Position numbers and translations under genes: made by a program. A model generated the notes under the pieces. It ran no database searches. It had not been told where the DNA came from and worked only from the letters and a program-made list of their open reading frames with translations. Below, in pieces: positions 44,363 to 56,039 of a stretch of 64,000 bases of DNA (positions are counted from its first letter, which is position 1; the number at the start of each line of letters is the position of its first letter). The DNA is taken from the NCBI GenBank assembly GCA_025618425.1, contig CM046835.1, positions 21,041,393 through 21,105,392 on the forward strand. Reading direction: 5' to 3'. This stretch comes from Heliocidaris tuberculata. Taxonomy: Eukaryota; Echinodermata; Echinoidea; Camarodonta; Echinometridae.

Positions 44363-45517
44363 AAAGAAGAAAGACTCTGGTATCACACCAAAATGTAAAA
44401 GTACATTTAATTAATGCATACAAAAAATGCACGACTATTACCATTTGTACATGAACACCCTTTCTGACACCAACATGGCATACATCCCCCCCTCCCCCAA
44501 ATGCAATTCAAGAAAACATATGCATATGCTTTCTTGAATTGCTTGTATTTAACAGTGAATTCTTTTACCATAATATCTCGCTATCAATGGAACTTGACAT
44601 ATTATACTTTGAAGAAAATCTCTCATTTTTGCAACCCTCATGACTTAAGACCAAAGCTTTGCTTTCACTTTGTTTTTGTTTTTTACTTTCTCATTGATAT
44701 TCATATCACTCATATCAATAAATCTACAAATAAAAAAGGTGCACAAGTACTATGTCATACAAATGTAATTTACTCTGTCCCTCACGGGACTTTTTTCATA
44801 GCAATCCATGCAATCTGTTAACTTATTCATATGTGACTAGGCATGTATGGATAATTGAATACTTTGATGAGAAACTGCCACATAAGTATGCATATCTGGG
44901 ACTCCATACAATTACAAAATTTCACTTCTGTTTCAAAGCATGCCTTTTGCAACTGCACGTAATCTTCAATACTGTGTGAAAATCATCTATAGAGAAGGAG
45001 TATCTGACAACATGAATTATTCATAAGGGCTTTAAAAAGCCTTCTGGCAGAGCCAGACAAATGTCTAAGCTTTAGGGACCTGGGAAGAATGCTGAGTGAC
45101 TTTGATTAAAAGGTCTATAATCCATTTCTTGTTAAAATACATCATGGTGTATTCAAACCTGTATATAAAGAGCATATGAAGGAAACATGAAATGCTGTAT
45201 GCCTATGCAGGCAACCTTTATAATGCAGGTGCCGTTTGGCTTCAAGGTACAAGTTTTCATGTTGTTATTTTTTTTGACTGAGAAACACTGTTCAAGTAAA
45301 ACAAAATCAAATGGTATTTCCTGATAGTCTGAATATAGCAGCAGTTTTTATGGCATGTTTGACTGTACTACAATTATTTTTCTTTCAAAATCCACCTATA
45401 TCTAAGTAATTGGGCAAGTAAACATGATATTTGTTGTAAAACATATAGACAAATATACAAGCCTGAAGTAAATATACATGGGTATGAACATAGAATGGGT
45501 ATGAACAACAAATAGCC
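44363..45517. other. AT-rich non-coding stretch
   Basis: Two overlapping frames near 44501-44979 show no domain. No repeat is recognised. Confidence 0.4.
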
Positions 45518-45578
45518 AGTAGATGACTAATTCTCACATTCCCCTAGGCTTAATCCAGGAACCATTAGAATCCTACAG
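45518..45578 (-). mobile_element. ~79 bp TTAA-type mini-MITE, remnant
   Basis: GACTAATTCTCACATTCCCC, then TAGGCTTAATCCAGGAACCA, follows the middle of the reverse consensus. Both ends are lost. Confidence 0.45.
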
Positions 45579-45714
45579 GAATTCTTCTTTCATGATTGTT
45601 CATTTATCTATCTAAACTTTACGCAATAACCTCAGACAATCAAAACCTTCGCAGCAATAGACATAACATGCCATCATTCAATCATCTCTTATATGACTAA
45701 TAAAAAGATGACAG

Positions 45715-46110
45715 GCGTTGATTTACAAAGTCACTGACTCCGCGTGGTCAACAAACTTCCAGACATCGTCCAAACATGCAGGACCTGACCCCCCAGTCAA
45801 ACATGGCCATTTACCAGTCTCCTTTCTCCCACTTAAACACTTAATACCACTCTCTCCACCTGCCTGTCCATACACATTTCCACTCACAAATACACACACG
45901 CGGACGACAAGTCTTCCATCTGAATTTTTTTACATGAAAATGGCGGGTAATGATCCCCTTTCGCCAGCTCGGTTGCCATGACAATGAAACTTGAGCCCTC
46001 TATGGCGTAGAGGGGGTCAGGTAGACATGTTGATACAGCTGAGCGTGTGTGCATTGGGATTCATTATAGTGGTGGTGCCAAGCGGCAATGATAGCTGGAA
46101 GAAGAGTCAT
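45715..46110. promoter_or_regulatory. Mixed-composition unique island
   Basis: It runs from GACTCCGCGTGGTC through ACACGCGGACGAC, AATGGCGGGTAATGATCC and GTGGTGCCAAGCGGCAATG. An 87-codon Pro-rich frame crosses it without a recognisable domain. Possibly regulatory or an unrecognised exon. Confidence 0.2.
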
Positions 46111-46576
46111 ATATCTTATTCGTTTTTATTTCCCATTTTCCTTTCAAGTCACTGTCAAGAAGCCCGACAAGAGTTATGAAATCTTTTCATGAATCTTCCA
46201 AATACATCAAGCAGTGGTTAACATTCATACTACGTACCAAAAACTGAAAAGCACGATAAGAATCGAAACAAGGTGCATGTAATTACGGTCCTGATGGCTT
46301 TCAATGGAATGGAGAAATGAAACAAACCAAATTAGATTTGTGTAACTCAATGCTGGTTATAGAAAGAATTGGAAATAATTTTCTGGGAAACGTTGTCACT
46401 GCGGTTTCTAGCATTCAATAGAGCAAAAATTTATTTTGTTAGCTACATGTAATGAGATAGCCTAGTGAAATGGAGTGGCCCATAGGATGCACCCCCAACT
46501 GCAAAAAGCATTATTGTTGAAAATTAGAATTTGTTTTATAGACAGAGGCAGATCGGAATATTAGGATCTAGAGCTA

Positions 46577-46647
46577 AGTAACCCATTGCCTGCAGGTTCT
46601 TGTAATAAGCCTATGGGAATGAGAGAATGCAGTAGTCAATGGGTCAA
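46577..46647 (+). mobile_element. ~79 bp TTAA-type mini-MITE, copy 8
   Basis: GTAACCCATTGCCTGCAGG, AATAAGCCTATGGGAATGAG and AGTAGTCAATGGGTCAAT match the consensus, with small internal loss and mutated TTAA ends. It lies ~20 bp upstream of a SINE. Confidence 0.75.
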
Positions 46648-46666
46648 TATATATGTACCCCTTCTA

Positions 46667-46920
46667 CAGTGGGAGCAGCACTGTGATGGCTGTTGACTCT
46701 CATACGAGAGGTACTGGGTTCAATTCTCGTTTGGATCCTCGCTTGATGCTTACATCTTTGGACAAGGTCTTTTGCCTACATTTGTCCCTCTCGACCCAGG
46801 TGTAGATGGGTACCTGGCTATGCTGGGATAGTAATAATTGCAGGGGCTGCAGGAAGAGCAGCTTTAATACTGATGTGGCTACCCTGGGTAAATAAGACCC
46901 AATTATTATCATTATTATTA
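46667..46920 (+). mobile_element. tRNA-derived SINE with (ATT)n tail
   Basis: The 5' tRNA-like head (GCAGCACTGTGATGGCTG, anticodon-arm-like GACTCTCATACGAGAGGT, B-box GGGTTCAATTCTC) is followed by a body GGACAAGGTCTTTTGCC, CTCGACCCAGGTGTAGATGG and GTACCTGGC. It ends with GGGTAAATAAGACCC and an ATTATTATCATTATTATTA tail. The head, body and ATT tail arrangement is that of sea urchin-type tRNA SINEs. Full-length or nearly so. Confidence 0.85.
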
Positions 46921-47079
46921 CCTCAATTAGGATAAAGAATACCGCAACTGTCACTCACTTACACTTTAAAGCTAACAGATAGTTTTGGGAAGCCCTCAAA
47001 AACTTTTCGTGAGATTTCTTTGATTTTACTAAATAAATAGCAGGGACTAACATAACTAAGATGCTGTGAAGTTTTTTCC

Positions 47080-47310
47080 TCCTCAATTGAAATATTTATC
47101 AAATGAGAAGTGAAAAGTAATAAAAATCCCTGGCCCGAAAAAGAGGGGATGTAAATTCAAACAACGGCCACACGCACTGCTTACAGGAGGATTGCTGTGT
47201 GTATAGAATACACTACACATAGTGCGAAGCGCTGGTTTATTGTGCGAGGAACCTTCGGGTGGATATGGTCTTAGCGTGAGGCTGTGAAAAGCTGTTACCA
47301 AGCGTTTCTT
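47080..47310. promoter_or_regulatory. CpG-richer unique island
   Basis: CGGCCACACGCACTGC, AGTGCGAAGCGCTGG and GTGCGAGGAACCTTCGGG stand out in composition. No recognised ORF or repeat. Confidence 0.2.
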
Positions 47311-48059
47311 ACAGATATTTACACTGAAATTTGTTCGGAATCGTGAATGGAATGTTAATTAATTTCGTACATGTGTCTTATGATAAAAGGAGAATAGTAT
47401 GTGACTATGTTAGATATGTTTCTTGCCAGTATGATTTTTGCTACCAAGACTGTCTATGAGCTTTAAGATGCACTAATATCATCAATAATTATGCCTTTTA
47501 GATTCTTATTTAATGCACTTATTTAATGCAACTATATTTTTAGCTGCCTATGTTCATTTCATGTGTAAACATCCACAAGAAACCTCTCGGTTTCTCCTCC
47601 TTTTTAAAATGTCAAGTCAATCAGTTGATGCCCTTATAAATATGTTCATTCCATTCATGCATTAGGAATAGCATTGTCAAATGCACATTTTTTCTCCCCA
47701 TCGACATATCTAAAGTAATGTTAAAGTCTCTGCGTGGTAGAGAGTGAATCTGAGAGCGAAAGATATCAAGTGACATGTGATTTGCTCTCAACCAATCATC
47801 TAATTGGGATTGTATAATGTGTGAATGCTTCTAAATGTGTACATGCATGTATGTTCAGAACCAACAGTGTGTGTTATCCTATACACACACACACTGCTAT
47901 CTAGACTAGATATGAATACACTTACATGAAAGACACACACCCACACACACACACATCTCAATACAAATTGACAGGTGCACAACTCGATGACAATATCGAG
48001 GTAAATTTTCATCCCATGATGTTCTTCCTTAAATCACATTTTGGTCACTTTGAATGGAA
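47311..48059. other. AT-rich stretch with (CA)n microsatellites
   Basis: Short CA runs at 47880-47895 and 47932-47955. Nothing else is recognised. Confidence 0.5.
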
Positions 48060-48640
48060 AAGAAGATTAATAAAAAAGAACATGGTCAAGTGAATAAACA
48101 AATGTAAAAATAGATACAGATTAATGTTTAAAAAAAAGACAGATTAATGTAAAAAAAAGAGACATACAGAAAGAAGAATTTGAGGATTAATTTTAAAAAA
48201 AAAAAGAAGAGACAAATAGAAAGAAGTTGAGGATGACAATACGAGAGAGGAAGATCCAGAAATCAAGAGAGAGAGAGAGAGAGAGAGAGGAAAAGAAAAG
48301 GAGATTGAGAGGGAGAAAGAGAGAAAGAGACAGAGAGGAGTAAGAGTTGGGGAAGAAGAAAAAGAGATAGAGAGAGAGATTTTAAAAAGATTGACTGAGA
48401 GATATATTGAGAGAAAGAGACTGAGAGACAGAGAGATAGACAGAAGAGGAAGGTTGAATGATAGAAGAAATATTGAATTCGATGAAAGAGAAGAGAGAAA
48501 AAAAAGAAGGAAGTCAAAAAATGAATGTAGGAGAAAAATACCTAAGGTAGATAGTTTAAAGAGATTTTTTTTAAAAATGCATACATTTACTGCAATAAAA
48601 CGATTGACATAGAAGGTCAACAGGGAAAAGGACAGAAGAA
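48060..48640. repeat. Purine-rich (GA)n tract with a 63 bp tandem start
   Basis: The plus strand is almost all purine. Two units of AGACAGATTAATGTAAAAAA / GAGGATTAATTTTAAAAAA followed by GAGACAxATAGAAAGAAG lie at ~48115-48240. Then (GA)n at 48265-48290 and GAGAGACAGAGAG words to 48450. The 158-codon minus-strand frame (Ser/Leu/Phe-rich) is a by-product. Confidence 0.85.
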
Positions 48641-50039
48641 AAAACTTGAGAATTGTATATTTTATAGTAGAAAAAGGCTTAATAGAGATTGGAAGACCAA
48701 TGCATATTGCTAATACCTGCCTGAAGGGAACAGTACCAAAAAAAAGATAGTAACAAAGATAGGTAGAGAGAGATTTGAAAGGTGATATACATTGGTAAAA
48801 GATAGTGGAAATAAATATGAGAACAAGTGAGCGAAAAAGACCAAAAGCCAGAAATTTGACATTGAGGATGATTAAAACGAGGGATTACACAAGAAATTGT
48901 ACTGCAGAATAAATACAAAGGATTAAAAAGTGTAGTGGGTATTTTTTACTGGTCAAATTGGCTCAATCCTGTGTCTGTTTTTCCCCCCAAATCCAATCAT
49001 CTCTTTGCCACAAAACATGGCTGCAGGATATACTTTCTTTCTTTTGTCTCGCGGTAAATCAGCTCTCGGCTTCCATTTCCTCTTCCCAGTGTCTTGAAGC
49101 TCTTGAGTCTGCCTATTCAAACACTTCTTGGTAATCCATCAGAGTGGCCCCCTAGTAAGGCGGCCAACACTGAACGGTGAATTCACCGTAGCCACGTTAC
49201 CTGACTCTCACTGACGTATGCATTGGAAAGCATTTTGGTATTAAGACCTAGATGCAAATTCATGTATTCTCAAACTTTTGCAGTTTTCATGTTTCTACAT
49301 CTATTTTGATGCTTGCAATTCAATTCTTTTATGGTAAAATGTGGGCACTGTAAACTTTTGGTTTCCTTTTCCAGTTTCAAAGAAAACTAGCTTTGGGGGA
49401 AATTTCGTTAATTTGCAGAATATAAAGAACAAATCCAAAATGAATCACATTCATAACCACAAAAACTAACACTATTCTCTACTAAGGGTTAATACCCTTT
49501 TTTTCCCATGGTTTTTCATGTTCACAGAGGAGAAAAAAAAGTAACAAAACAAAGCTTGGATTGGACAAGATACTGAAAAACTGTTAACTTGGCCTATAAT
49601 ATACATGTATCTAACATTTCCCACAGCAAATTAAAAATATGCTTCTTTTTCACTTTCTTGCAGATAAAATTGATTTATATCAGGTGAGCTGGAAAGACTT
49701 AAAAAACAGATTATTTTCTTAGCCTAATACTTCTAAACCTAATACTTCAGTAAAGCAAGCAATAAAAATAAGATGTGAATTAATACACAGAATACATTAA
49801 ATCACTCTTCTTCTGTTTCTTTTTTCTTCTCTCAAGCATGCCATTGTCCTTGTACGGCAGTGGTTATAGCAATCATTTCAATGCCTCATTAGTCCCTTCT
49901 TGCAAGGAGAAAATCCAACAGTAATTACCAATCGCATTACCACTTAAAACCCCTGGGGCTATAATTGCCACTATCTGTTTTCAAGAAGCATTTCCTTAAT
50001 TCTAATCATCATCAAGAACTGTTTTATAATTGTTCAAAT
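48641..50039. other. AT-rich non-coding stretch
   Basis: Purine bias continues to about 48800. A CpG-bearing patch near 49140-49215 (AAGGCGGCCAACACTGAACG) is not otherwise distinctive. Confidence 0.45.
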
Positions 50040-50680
50040 GTAGCATTAACAGGGATAAAATGAGAGGTGGTAATATAAATAGAGAAAAGTAAAACAAAGA
50101 GAGTGAGAAAGAGAACATGGTGAAAGTGAAAGAGAGACAGAGACAGAGAGGTAACAAGCTATTGATAAAATGCATGTAAAGATAGGAGGCAGAGATAGAG
50201 GCAGAGAGACTACTAGCTATGTGCAGTGGCATTTTTAAAGCTTCCAGTTACAAGAGGAAGAGGTGAAGAAAATGCGATATATGGGATAGAGATCTACAGA
50301 GAAATACATGTACAAAAACAAGAAAGAGAAAGAGTGTGAGAGAGCAAGGCAATGAGAGTAAGAGAGAGAGAAGGGGAAAGAGGGAGAGACAGGGAGAGAC
50401 AGAGAGACAGAGAGACAGAGAGAAGGAGAGATAGAGAAAGAGAGAAAGGGGAAAGGATTACTCCCTAATGCATACAAGGCTCACACAATGACATCTACAG
50501 AGAAAACAAGAGAAGTAGATTTTTAAAACAACAGAGATAAGTATAGAGATAGATAATACAAAAAACATGAGAGTGAGAGAGAGAGAGAGCGTGAGAGTGA
50601 GAGAGAGAGAGAGAGAGAGAGCAAACAAGATAGATCACTAGCTATGCATACAAAGCTCAGGCAATGACGTCTATAATTGA
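50040..50680. repeat. Purine-rich tract with a duplicated non-purine segment
   Basis: GAGAGA/GACAGAGAG sequence is broken by AATGCATACAAGGCTCACAC (50468) and CTATGCATACAAAGCTCAGG (50643), each followed by AATGAC(A/G)TCTA. The segments are ~177 bp apart, with a weaker CTAGCTATGTGCAGTGGC at 50214. The tract therefore grew by duplicating units that contain both purine repeat and unique sequence. Confidence 0.75.
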
Positions 50681-50864
50681 CAAGTTCCAGGCCCCATTTA
50701 ACCCATCAGTCCCTGAAGAGTACTTCTAATGTTCTCCAGGCTAATTGGTGATTGAGCTCCACTTCACGTCATCACTGATGCAGCATCGACGACCACCAAC
50801 ATCGACAACAGCAATAGAGTCTCCCCCAAACAACGATTCATTGCATAAGAATTTAGCCTAGAGG

Positions 50865-51460
50865 AAGATGACTTCATCACTGTTTTCAAGAAGCTCTCAT
50901 TAGGTCAAGATGAGATGAAATACAGAATGACCCTTCATTAATTTTCCTTCATTCATCTTTACCCTATTCACATGCAACATTTGTATTTCAGGAAAATAAC
51001 TGGATCAGTGATTTCAAGAAGCTCTTATCAGTTAGGATGAGATGCAATTAAAAAAAGCCCTTCATAAATTTTTCTTTATTCATCTTTACCCTATTCACAT
51101 GCAAAATTTGTCCTCCTGAAAGATGGGAACAGGAACACAAAGTGACCCTTTAATATTCTTATTTCATTCATCTTCACCCCATTCACATGAAAAATTGGCC
51201 TCCAGGAAGTGGAATTTGACGATGTTATCAATAAGCTCCCACCAGTTACGAAGAGGAAATCAAAATACAAAATGACCCTTCGTTAATTCCTTTATTCATC
51301 TCTAGCGCCACTCACATGCAAAAAATCAGTCACCAAAATGAAGTGACAGTTTGTTATTTTGTTTAACATGCAACATTTCATGTTTTGGGAATGGTTATAT
51401 GGCCATCATCTCAAAGCCCCTTTCACATGCAGAAATTAATCATCCAAATGAATAGCAAAA
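50865..51460. repeat. Diverged tandem array, four to five units of ~90-127 bp
   Basis: The anchor CATTCATCTTTACCCTATTC then ACATGCAA recurs at about 50955, 51079, 51168, 51296 and (weakly) 51408. A second anchor TTTCAAGAAGCTCTYAT recurs at 50884 and 51008, and as ATCAATAAGCTCCCACC at 51228. Units carry AATGACCCTTCRTTAATT-like middles. No ORF. Confidence 0.7.
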
Positions 51461-51589
51461 AGCATGGTCATTTTTACCATGTACGAATTGAGAATTGGCT
51501 TATTCTGTAGCAATAAAATCAGAAGTGACAGTTTGTTCATCTGAACTGTGTGTGATGAGATATCTAACAGGCTACAACATATAAGTCAG

Positions 51590-51840
51590 GTTCATACAAA
51601 AGGAGCTAAACTAAATAAGTTTTGCTTGCAGTTTCAAAACTTTAAGTTAACTTGTAGTTATTCTGTAGTTTCAGACCATATGAATGGACTCGTAGTTTCG
51701 AAACTTGTAACTTTCTAGAACCACAAGCAAGCTAATGGTTAACACCGAAACCACAAGCAGTTTCGGACAGTGTGGACAGAATAAACAAGTTTTGCAAGTT
51801 CGTTGTTAATGATGACCTCTCTGTTCATGTTAAACTTCCG
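51590..51840. mobile_element. Inverted-repeat element, family D, copy 2, right-truncated
   Basis: GTCAGGTTCATACAAAAGGA then GCTAAAC, GTTTCAGACCATATGAATGG, AACCACAAGCAAGCTAATGG, GTGTGGACAGAATAAAC and GATGACCTCTCTGTTCAT follow copy 1 (2712-3118) in order. It stops at the point equivalent to about 2975 of copy 1. Confidence 0.7.
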
Positions 51841-53129
51841 GGTCGTAAAAATCATCCGCCTGTATAAAAATCAATGAAATGTTTATATTGCATAAATATC
51901 ATGGGTTACAATATAAGCATAAGAACAAGGGGATGATAAAATTCTTTGTCACGATGGCTTTATAACCTTTTTTCTTTTAGTTTTCATTGACAAAAATTAA
52001 GTAAAAAAGCAAAAAGGATAAATACAACCTTCATGCACATAATTATACATTATTATTATTGAAGATGTAACAATACAGTGTAGAACAATATGCCAACCAC
52101 GTCACCAAACAATAATGCCATATAAATGTTTGTATTGTAGAGATTATATTTGAACAAGAATATTTTATGTAACTATCTTACACTTCCTCTCTCCCCATCT
52201 CTCCATTTGTCTCCCTCTACCTTCAACCCTCTTAACTTTTCATATCACATGATCACCCTCTTTCTCATGCTTTACATTCCCTCTACATTCCTAATTACAA
52301 TGTCTTCATGTTCCTCTCTTCATGTTCATTCCATGGATCAGTAGATTTGTTCTCTTTACTCTGATTGGTTTAGCCCTTATTATTATTCATTTAAAATAAT
52401 GTATATTTATAGCAACTCATTTATATTCATAAAATCCTATGTATATTTATGTACTTACTTTCATTTGCAAATTATGTTATTTGAATATCTATTATTTACC
52501 ATTGTTATACAAATATATATATGCAAAATAAACCCCTGAGGTGGAGATAAGTGCAACACCTTAGGACAGTTCATCACAGGCAATCGAGGAGTCAACATGT
52601 CATTTCTTTTCTCTGTGGTAAAGGACCACGCCTAGTTATACATTACATATAGCTTGCTCCATAGGCCACCCTACAGTATTCTAATGCGTAGAATGTGAAG
52701 GTGAACTTCCTTGGGCTATTTAGTCTACTTTCTCCAGACAATCAGCAACCACACCTATTCCTTCTAATCAGTATTTCTAAGCCATGGTCAACATACAAGC
52801 AGAGGATGAGATTGCATGTAAATTACCTCTGGTCTAGATTTAGAGCACATCATTTTCCCTTCTTTGTTCTTCTTTACTTATCAAGTGTTTGGAATGTATT
52901 GAATTCAACCTTCCCTCTAATGAATTCTTTTCTTCATCTCTTTTACAATTAACAAACCCTTTCTTTTGTTCATGTTGTGTCATACTATGCTCTATATTCC
53001 TTAGATGTTTTCATGATTATTGTGTTTTGTTCATGTATTGTATAATTGCTATCATTGGTAGGCCTCTTAAGGCCGACCAACCACCTGTCAAAGATGGATG
53101 TAATTCTCAATAAGGAAAAAAGCTAAACT
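51841..53129. other. AT-rich non-coding stretch
   Basis: AATAAA-containing AT-rich sequence near 52450-52545 and TAGGCCTCTTAAGGCCGACC near 53060 resemble decayed LINE 3' regions, but no ORF supports that. Nothing firm. Confidence 0.35.
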
Positions 53130-53465
53130 AAACTTTTCCCTCTTCCTCCTCCTCCTCCTCCTTCCATATGTCTCCTTCTTCACACCTCCCTTATCCCCTG
53201 AATCCTGTTTTCACTTCCCCAAATCGATCCCTCATCCCCCATCCCCTATGTCCCATATCTGCCCCTACCTCATCCCTATCCTTCTCCTCCTCCTCCTCCC
53301 CTCCCCTATCCCCACCCCCTCCCCATCTCCCTCCTCCCAAATGCCCCTCTTCCCCATCCCCTCCTCCCCCATCCTCCTCCATCCACCTCCTCCTTCTTGT
53401 CTCTAGTCTCATCCCATCCTCTACCAGTGCCTCCATTCCTCTCTCTTCCCCTTCCTTGCTCTAAT
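53130..53465. repeat. C/T-rich tract (TCCTCC, CCCCAT words)
   Basis: The plus strand is nearly all pyrimidine with recurrent CCTCCTCCTCC and CCCCATCCCC. The 98-codon Pro/Ser-rich frame on plus and the Gly/Glu/Asp-rich frame on minus are by-products. Confidence 0.85.
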
Positions 53466-54016
53466 ACGGAGAGCTCAAAACCCCATTACCGCTGCCATAC
53501 ACTACAGCCTCATTGACCCACATACATTTTCATAGACTGGGACTGAGCTAATATTGGACATTGCATTGTGAGCAAACAAACTTTCTCTGCAAGTCATTCT
53601 CCCCTCCTTTCACTCGCATCAATAGAATCTTTCATTCTCTGGAAAGCTTCGTCAATATTGAAATAAACTTCATGACCTATCATGCCCTGCTTCAAGTTCC
53701 TTTGTTATCAAGTTGATATTTCTGCACACAGTCAAACCTGCATATTATAGGGCTCCCAAGAGATACAAGCAATGACGGATCAAGATAATGATATCCTACA
53801 AATGTATGATCTAACCCCCTGGCCCAAATGGCAGTCGAGGACCCTTCAGTAATGAGTCCAATCTGTGATATATACATAGATCACTGAAATTTATTGTTAC
53901 ATAATGTAACATCCCAACAAACAGGGACAGTGAAAGTGGCCTCCGTAGACAGATTGTCACTACAGACAAGCTTGTCAATACAATGACAACTTAATTTGAT
54001 ATGGGATTCCAGGCTA
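53466..54016. other. Non-coding stretch
   Basis: Nothing is recognised. Confidence 0.4.
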
Positions 54017-54103
54017 TTGTCAAGTCATCTGCTGAGATCCAGAGGAGCATTAACTCTTTGTACAAGCATATGACTTAATGCCCTGCTGACACTCAACAGA
54101 CAA
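54017..54103. mobile_element. Foldback hairpin element, copy D
   Basis: CCAGAGGAGCATTAACTC ... GACTTAATGCCCTGCTGACA with right extension CTCAACAGACAAC, matching the outer ends of copy A. About 87 bp. Confidence 0.65.
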
Positions 54104-54362
54104 CATGTTGGGTTAATGATTTGTTTGGATCTATCCAAAAATTTCTAGCAATTAAAAAATGCAGATGACTTACTTCTTTTACTGTTTCAATTGAGTGGTC
54201 TTCGTAGTTTATGTCTTATGAATAAAGCCTTCCATTTAGCACATCCTCTTCCCAGCCCCTCCCTTGTCCTAGGTGTAAACCATTACTGTGAGGTAATCAT
54301 ATTTTGGTCATGTTTGTTCTTCTACTGTATATGTCTGCATCCCTGAAAGATGAAGACACCTT

Positions 54363-54402
54363 GGTGAGCCTCGCAGGTGAGCCTCGCAGGTGAGCCTCAG
54401 AG
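54363..54402. repeat. Minisatellite, three units of 14 bp
   Basis: GGTGAGCCTCGCA repeats twice exactly and a third time as GGTGAGCCTCAGA. Confidence 0.9.
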
Positions 54403-55299
54403 CATCGCATCAATGCCTGCACACAAGGTAAACACATATTGCACAGTCAGGTCGATGCCCAGGGAAACTGTAACTAAAAAAAGGTCTCATTTTGATATTC
54501 ATGAAAAGCTGGTGCATTAATCCCTTCCCGAGTGTCTTATATTGATATTAGAAAAGAGGGACTCAATCAGCAGTCAACAAGAGAGATTCCATCTCGAGGA
54601 CCGACCGGGGTCTTCTTGCCTTTCAATCGGTCCATGAAATCTCCACCAACAATGTAAAGGCAGGTGTCTAAGGGGATACCAGGAGAAGAGGCAAGAACTA
54701 GAAAGAGGAGGTGTGTAGTTTCGCAGAAACTTATACACCGTTAATCTCACTGGATGAAATGGGTGTGTTCACATTTAGAAACAGCTTTTACACAGACACA
54801 GTTAACCCTCACTCGTTGAATGATTAAAAATATGCTCTGGAACAAAACAGAATCTGAGAGGAAATCTCATATTTTCTACAAAAGGTCTGAAAGAGCTGCT
54901 ATAAATAAAATTACATCTTCAACTGCCGATACATTAGCTAGCTGGCAACACACATCGTTGCAAGTTCACACAAAAAAGAGTAACAGAAACTGCTTCCATA
55001 GATTTGATGTCATGAGCAGATAATGAAGTTTGTAATCTCACAATCTCTCAAATATCATTAATTTTGCAGTGATTTTCCTAATGCAACTTTAATCTACATG
55101 TATCTAACAACACTTCTTGTTAAAGGGTACAAACCCAAGATATTCACAATGAATTAGAACAGGGTTTGAATAAGTTGTACTGTAGGATAACTCTGCATAG
55201 GTTCTGTACAAAAACTGCTCTCAACACAATGATCGTGAAGCTAATTCAGGCTTGAATCAAGACACTGTAGTTTGTTGAAGTGTCAAATTAGGGCCTGTG
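54403..55299. other. Non-coding stretch
   Basis: A mixed-composition patch near 54590-54640 (TCTCGAGGACCGACCGGGG) is unique. Nothing else is recognised. Confidence 0.4.
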
Positions 55300-55349
55300 C
55301 TTCCAGAATAGTGCTCTACTGCACATCGTATCAGATAGTCTTTCAAAAA

Positions 55350-55357
55350 TGACGTCA
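55350..55357. promoter_or_regulatory. Consensus CRE palindrome TGACGTCA
   Basis: AAAATGACGTCATGCGTAAT contains the full 8 bp CREB/ATF palindrome overlapped by ATGCGTAA, in a non-repetitive stretch. A single 8-mer is expected by chance in a window this long, so function is unproven. Confidence 0.3.
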
Positions 55358-55959
55358 TGCGTAATACTGTCTGCTTGCATTCAGAGTTCATTAGACAGAC
55401 TCCCTCTCTCTTCATCCAATTATTTGAATACAATGCCTGGAGAAAAAAAATTGATGGAAAAGAATATCAAAAGGACTTTATTATTCCTTTGCCACATTAA
55501 TTGGTAAAAATCAAGCCAGACCTTGTGTGACATGAACATTACTAGCTCCCTGCTGCTTATCTATTGATAAGATGGATATATGTGAGTCATAAATTATTCT
55601 GATGGGAGTCTCTCACATTAGCCATAATTTTTCAAGAATAATTCATGTCTAATGGAATTTTTGTAATGATCATTATCAAGCTCAGTGTATAAATGCCAAA
55701 CTCTCGTACCACATGAGGGAATAGAAAGTGTCTTTCACTAGCATTCCGATGATCATGTATCAGCAACACAGCTGAACATGATTGTGTCATTAACCCTTTT
55801 GACACAAATTTTTTGCAGAACTGAAGATCATATTTGAATAATTTATGGTATGAGAAATACTGAAATACTGAAAAATACTGAAATATTTGCAATACCTGCC
55901 ATCAAGCTAAAGCCAAGGTATTGTACCGTGCTAGTGACTAAAAGGTGATCTCTACGCTA
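55358..55959. other. AT-rich non-coding stretch
   Basis: TTAACCCTTTTGACACA near 55790 resembles a TTAA-element end but has no partner. A short run of ACTGAAATACTGAAAAATAC words lies at 55855-55890. Confidence 0.4.
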
Positions 55960-56039
55960 TTAACCCATAGCCTATGGGAACCGGGTGGGTCCTGTATTAA
56001 GCCTATGTGAATAAGAGAATTCAGTAGTCAACAAGTTAA
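55960..56039 (+). mobile_element. ~79 bp TTAA-type mini-MITE, copy 9, full length
   Basis: TTAACCCATAGCCTATGGGA, ACCGGGTGGGTCCTGTATTA, AGCCTATGTGAATAAGAG and TTCAGTAGTCAACAAGTTAA. Both TTAA boundaries are intact and the interior is near consensus. Confidence 0.85.

Noticed and set aside
48144..48620. 158-codon open frame on the minus strand, the longest in the window
   Set aside because: It is read from the complement of a GA-rich tract and consists of Ser/Leu/Phe runs, so it is low-complexity, not a gene.
52400..53110. Two possible LINE 3' regions
   Set aside because: AT-rich tails and AATAAA alone are not enough; no ORF2 C-terminal motif is visible.
53168..53464. 98-codon Pro/Ser-rich frame and its Gly/Glu-rich antisense frame
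   Set aside because: Both are by-products of a C/T-rich simple-sequence tract.
55345..55362. TGACGTCA as proof of a CREB-regulated promoter
   Set aside because: A single 8 bp match is expected about once by chance in this length. Kept only as a low-confidence site.
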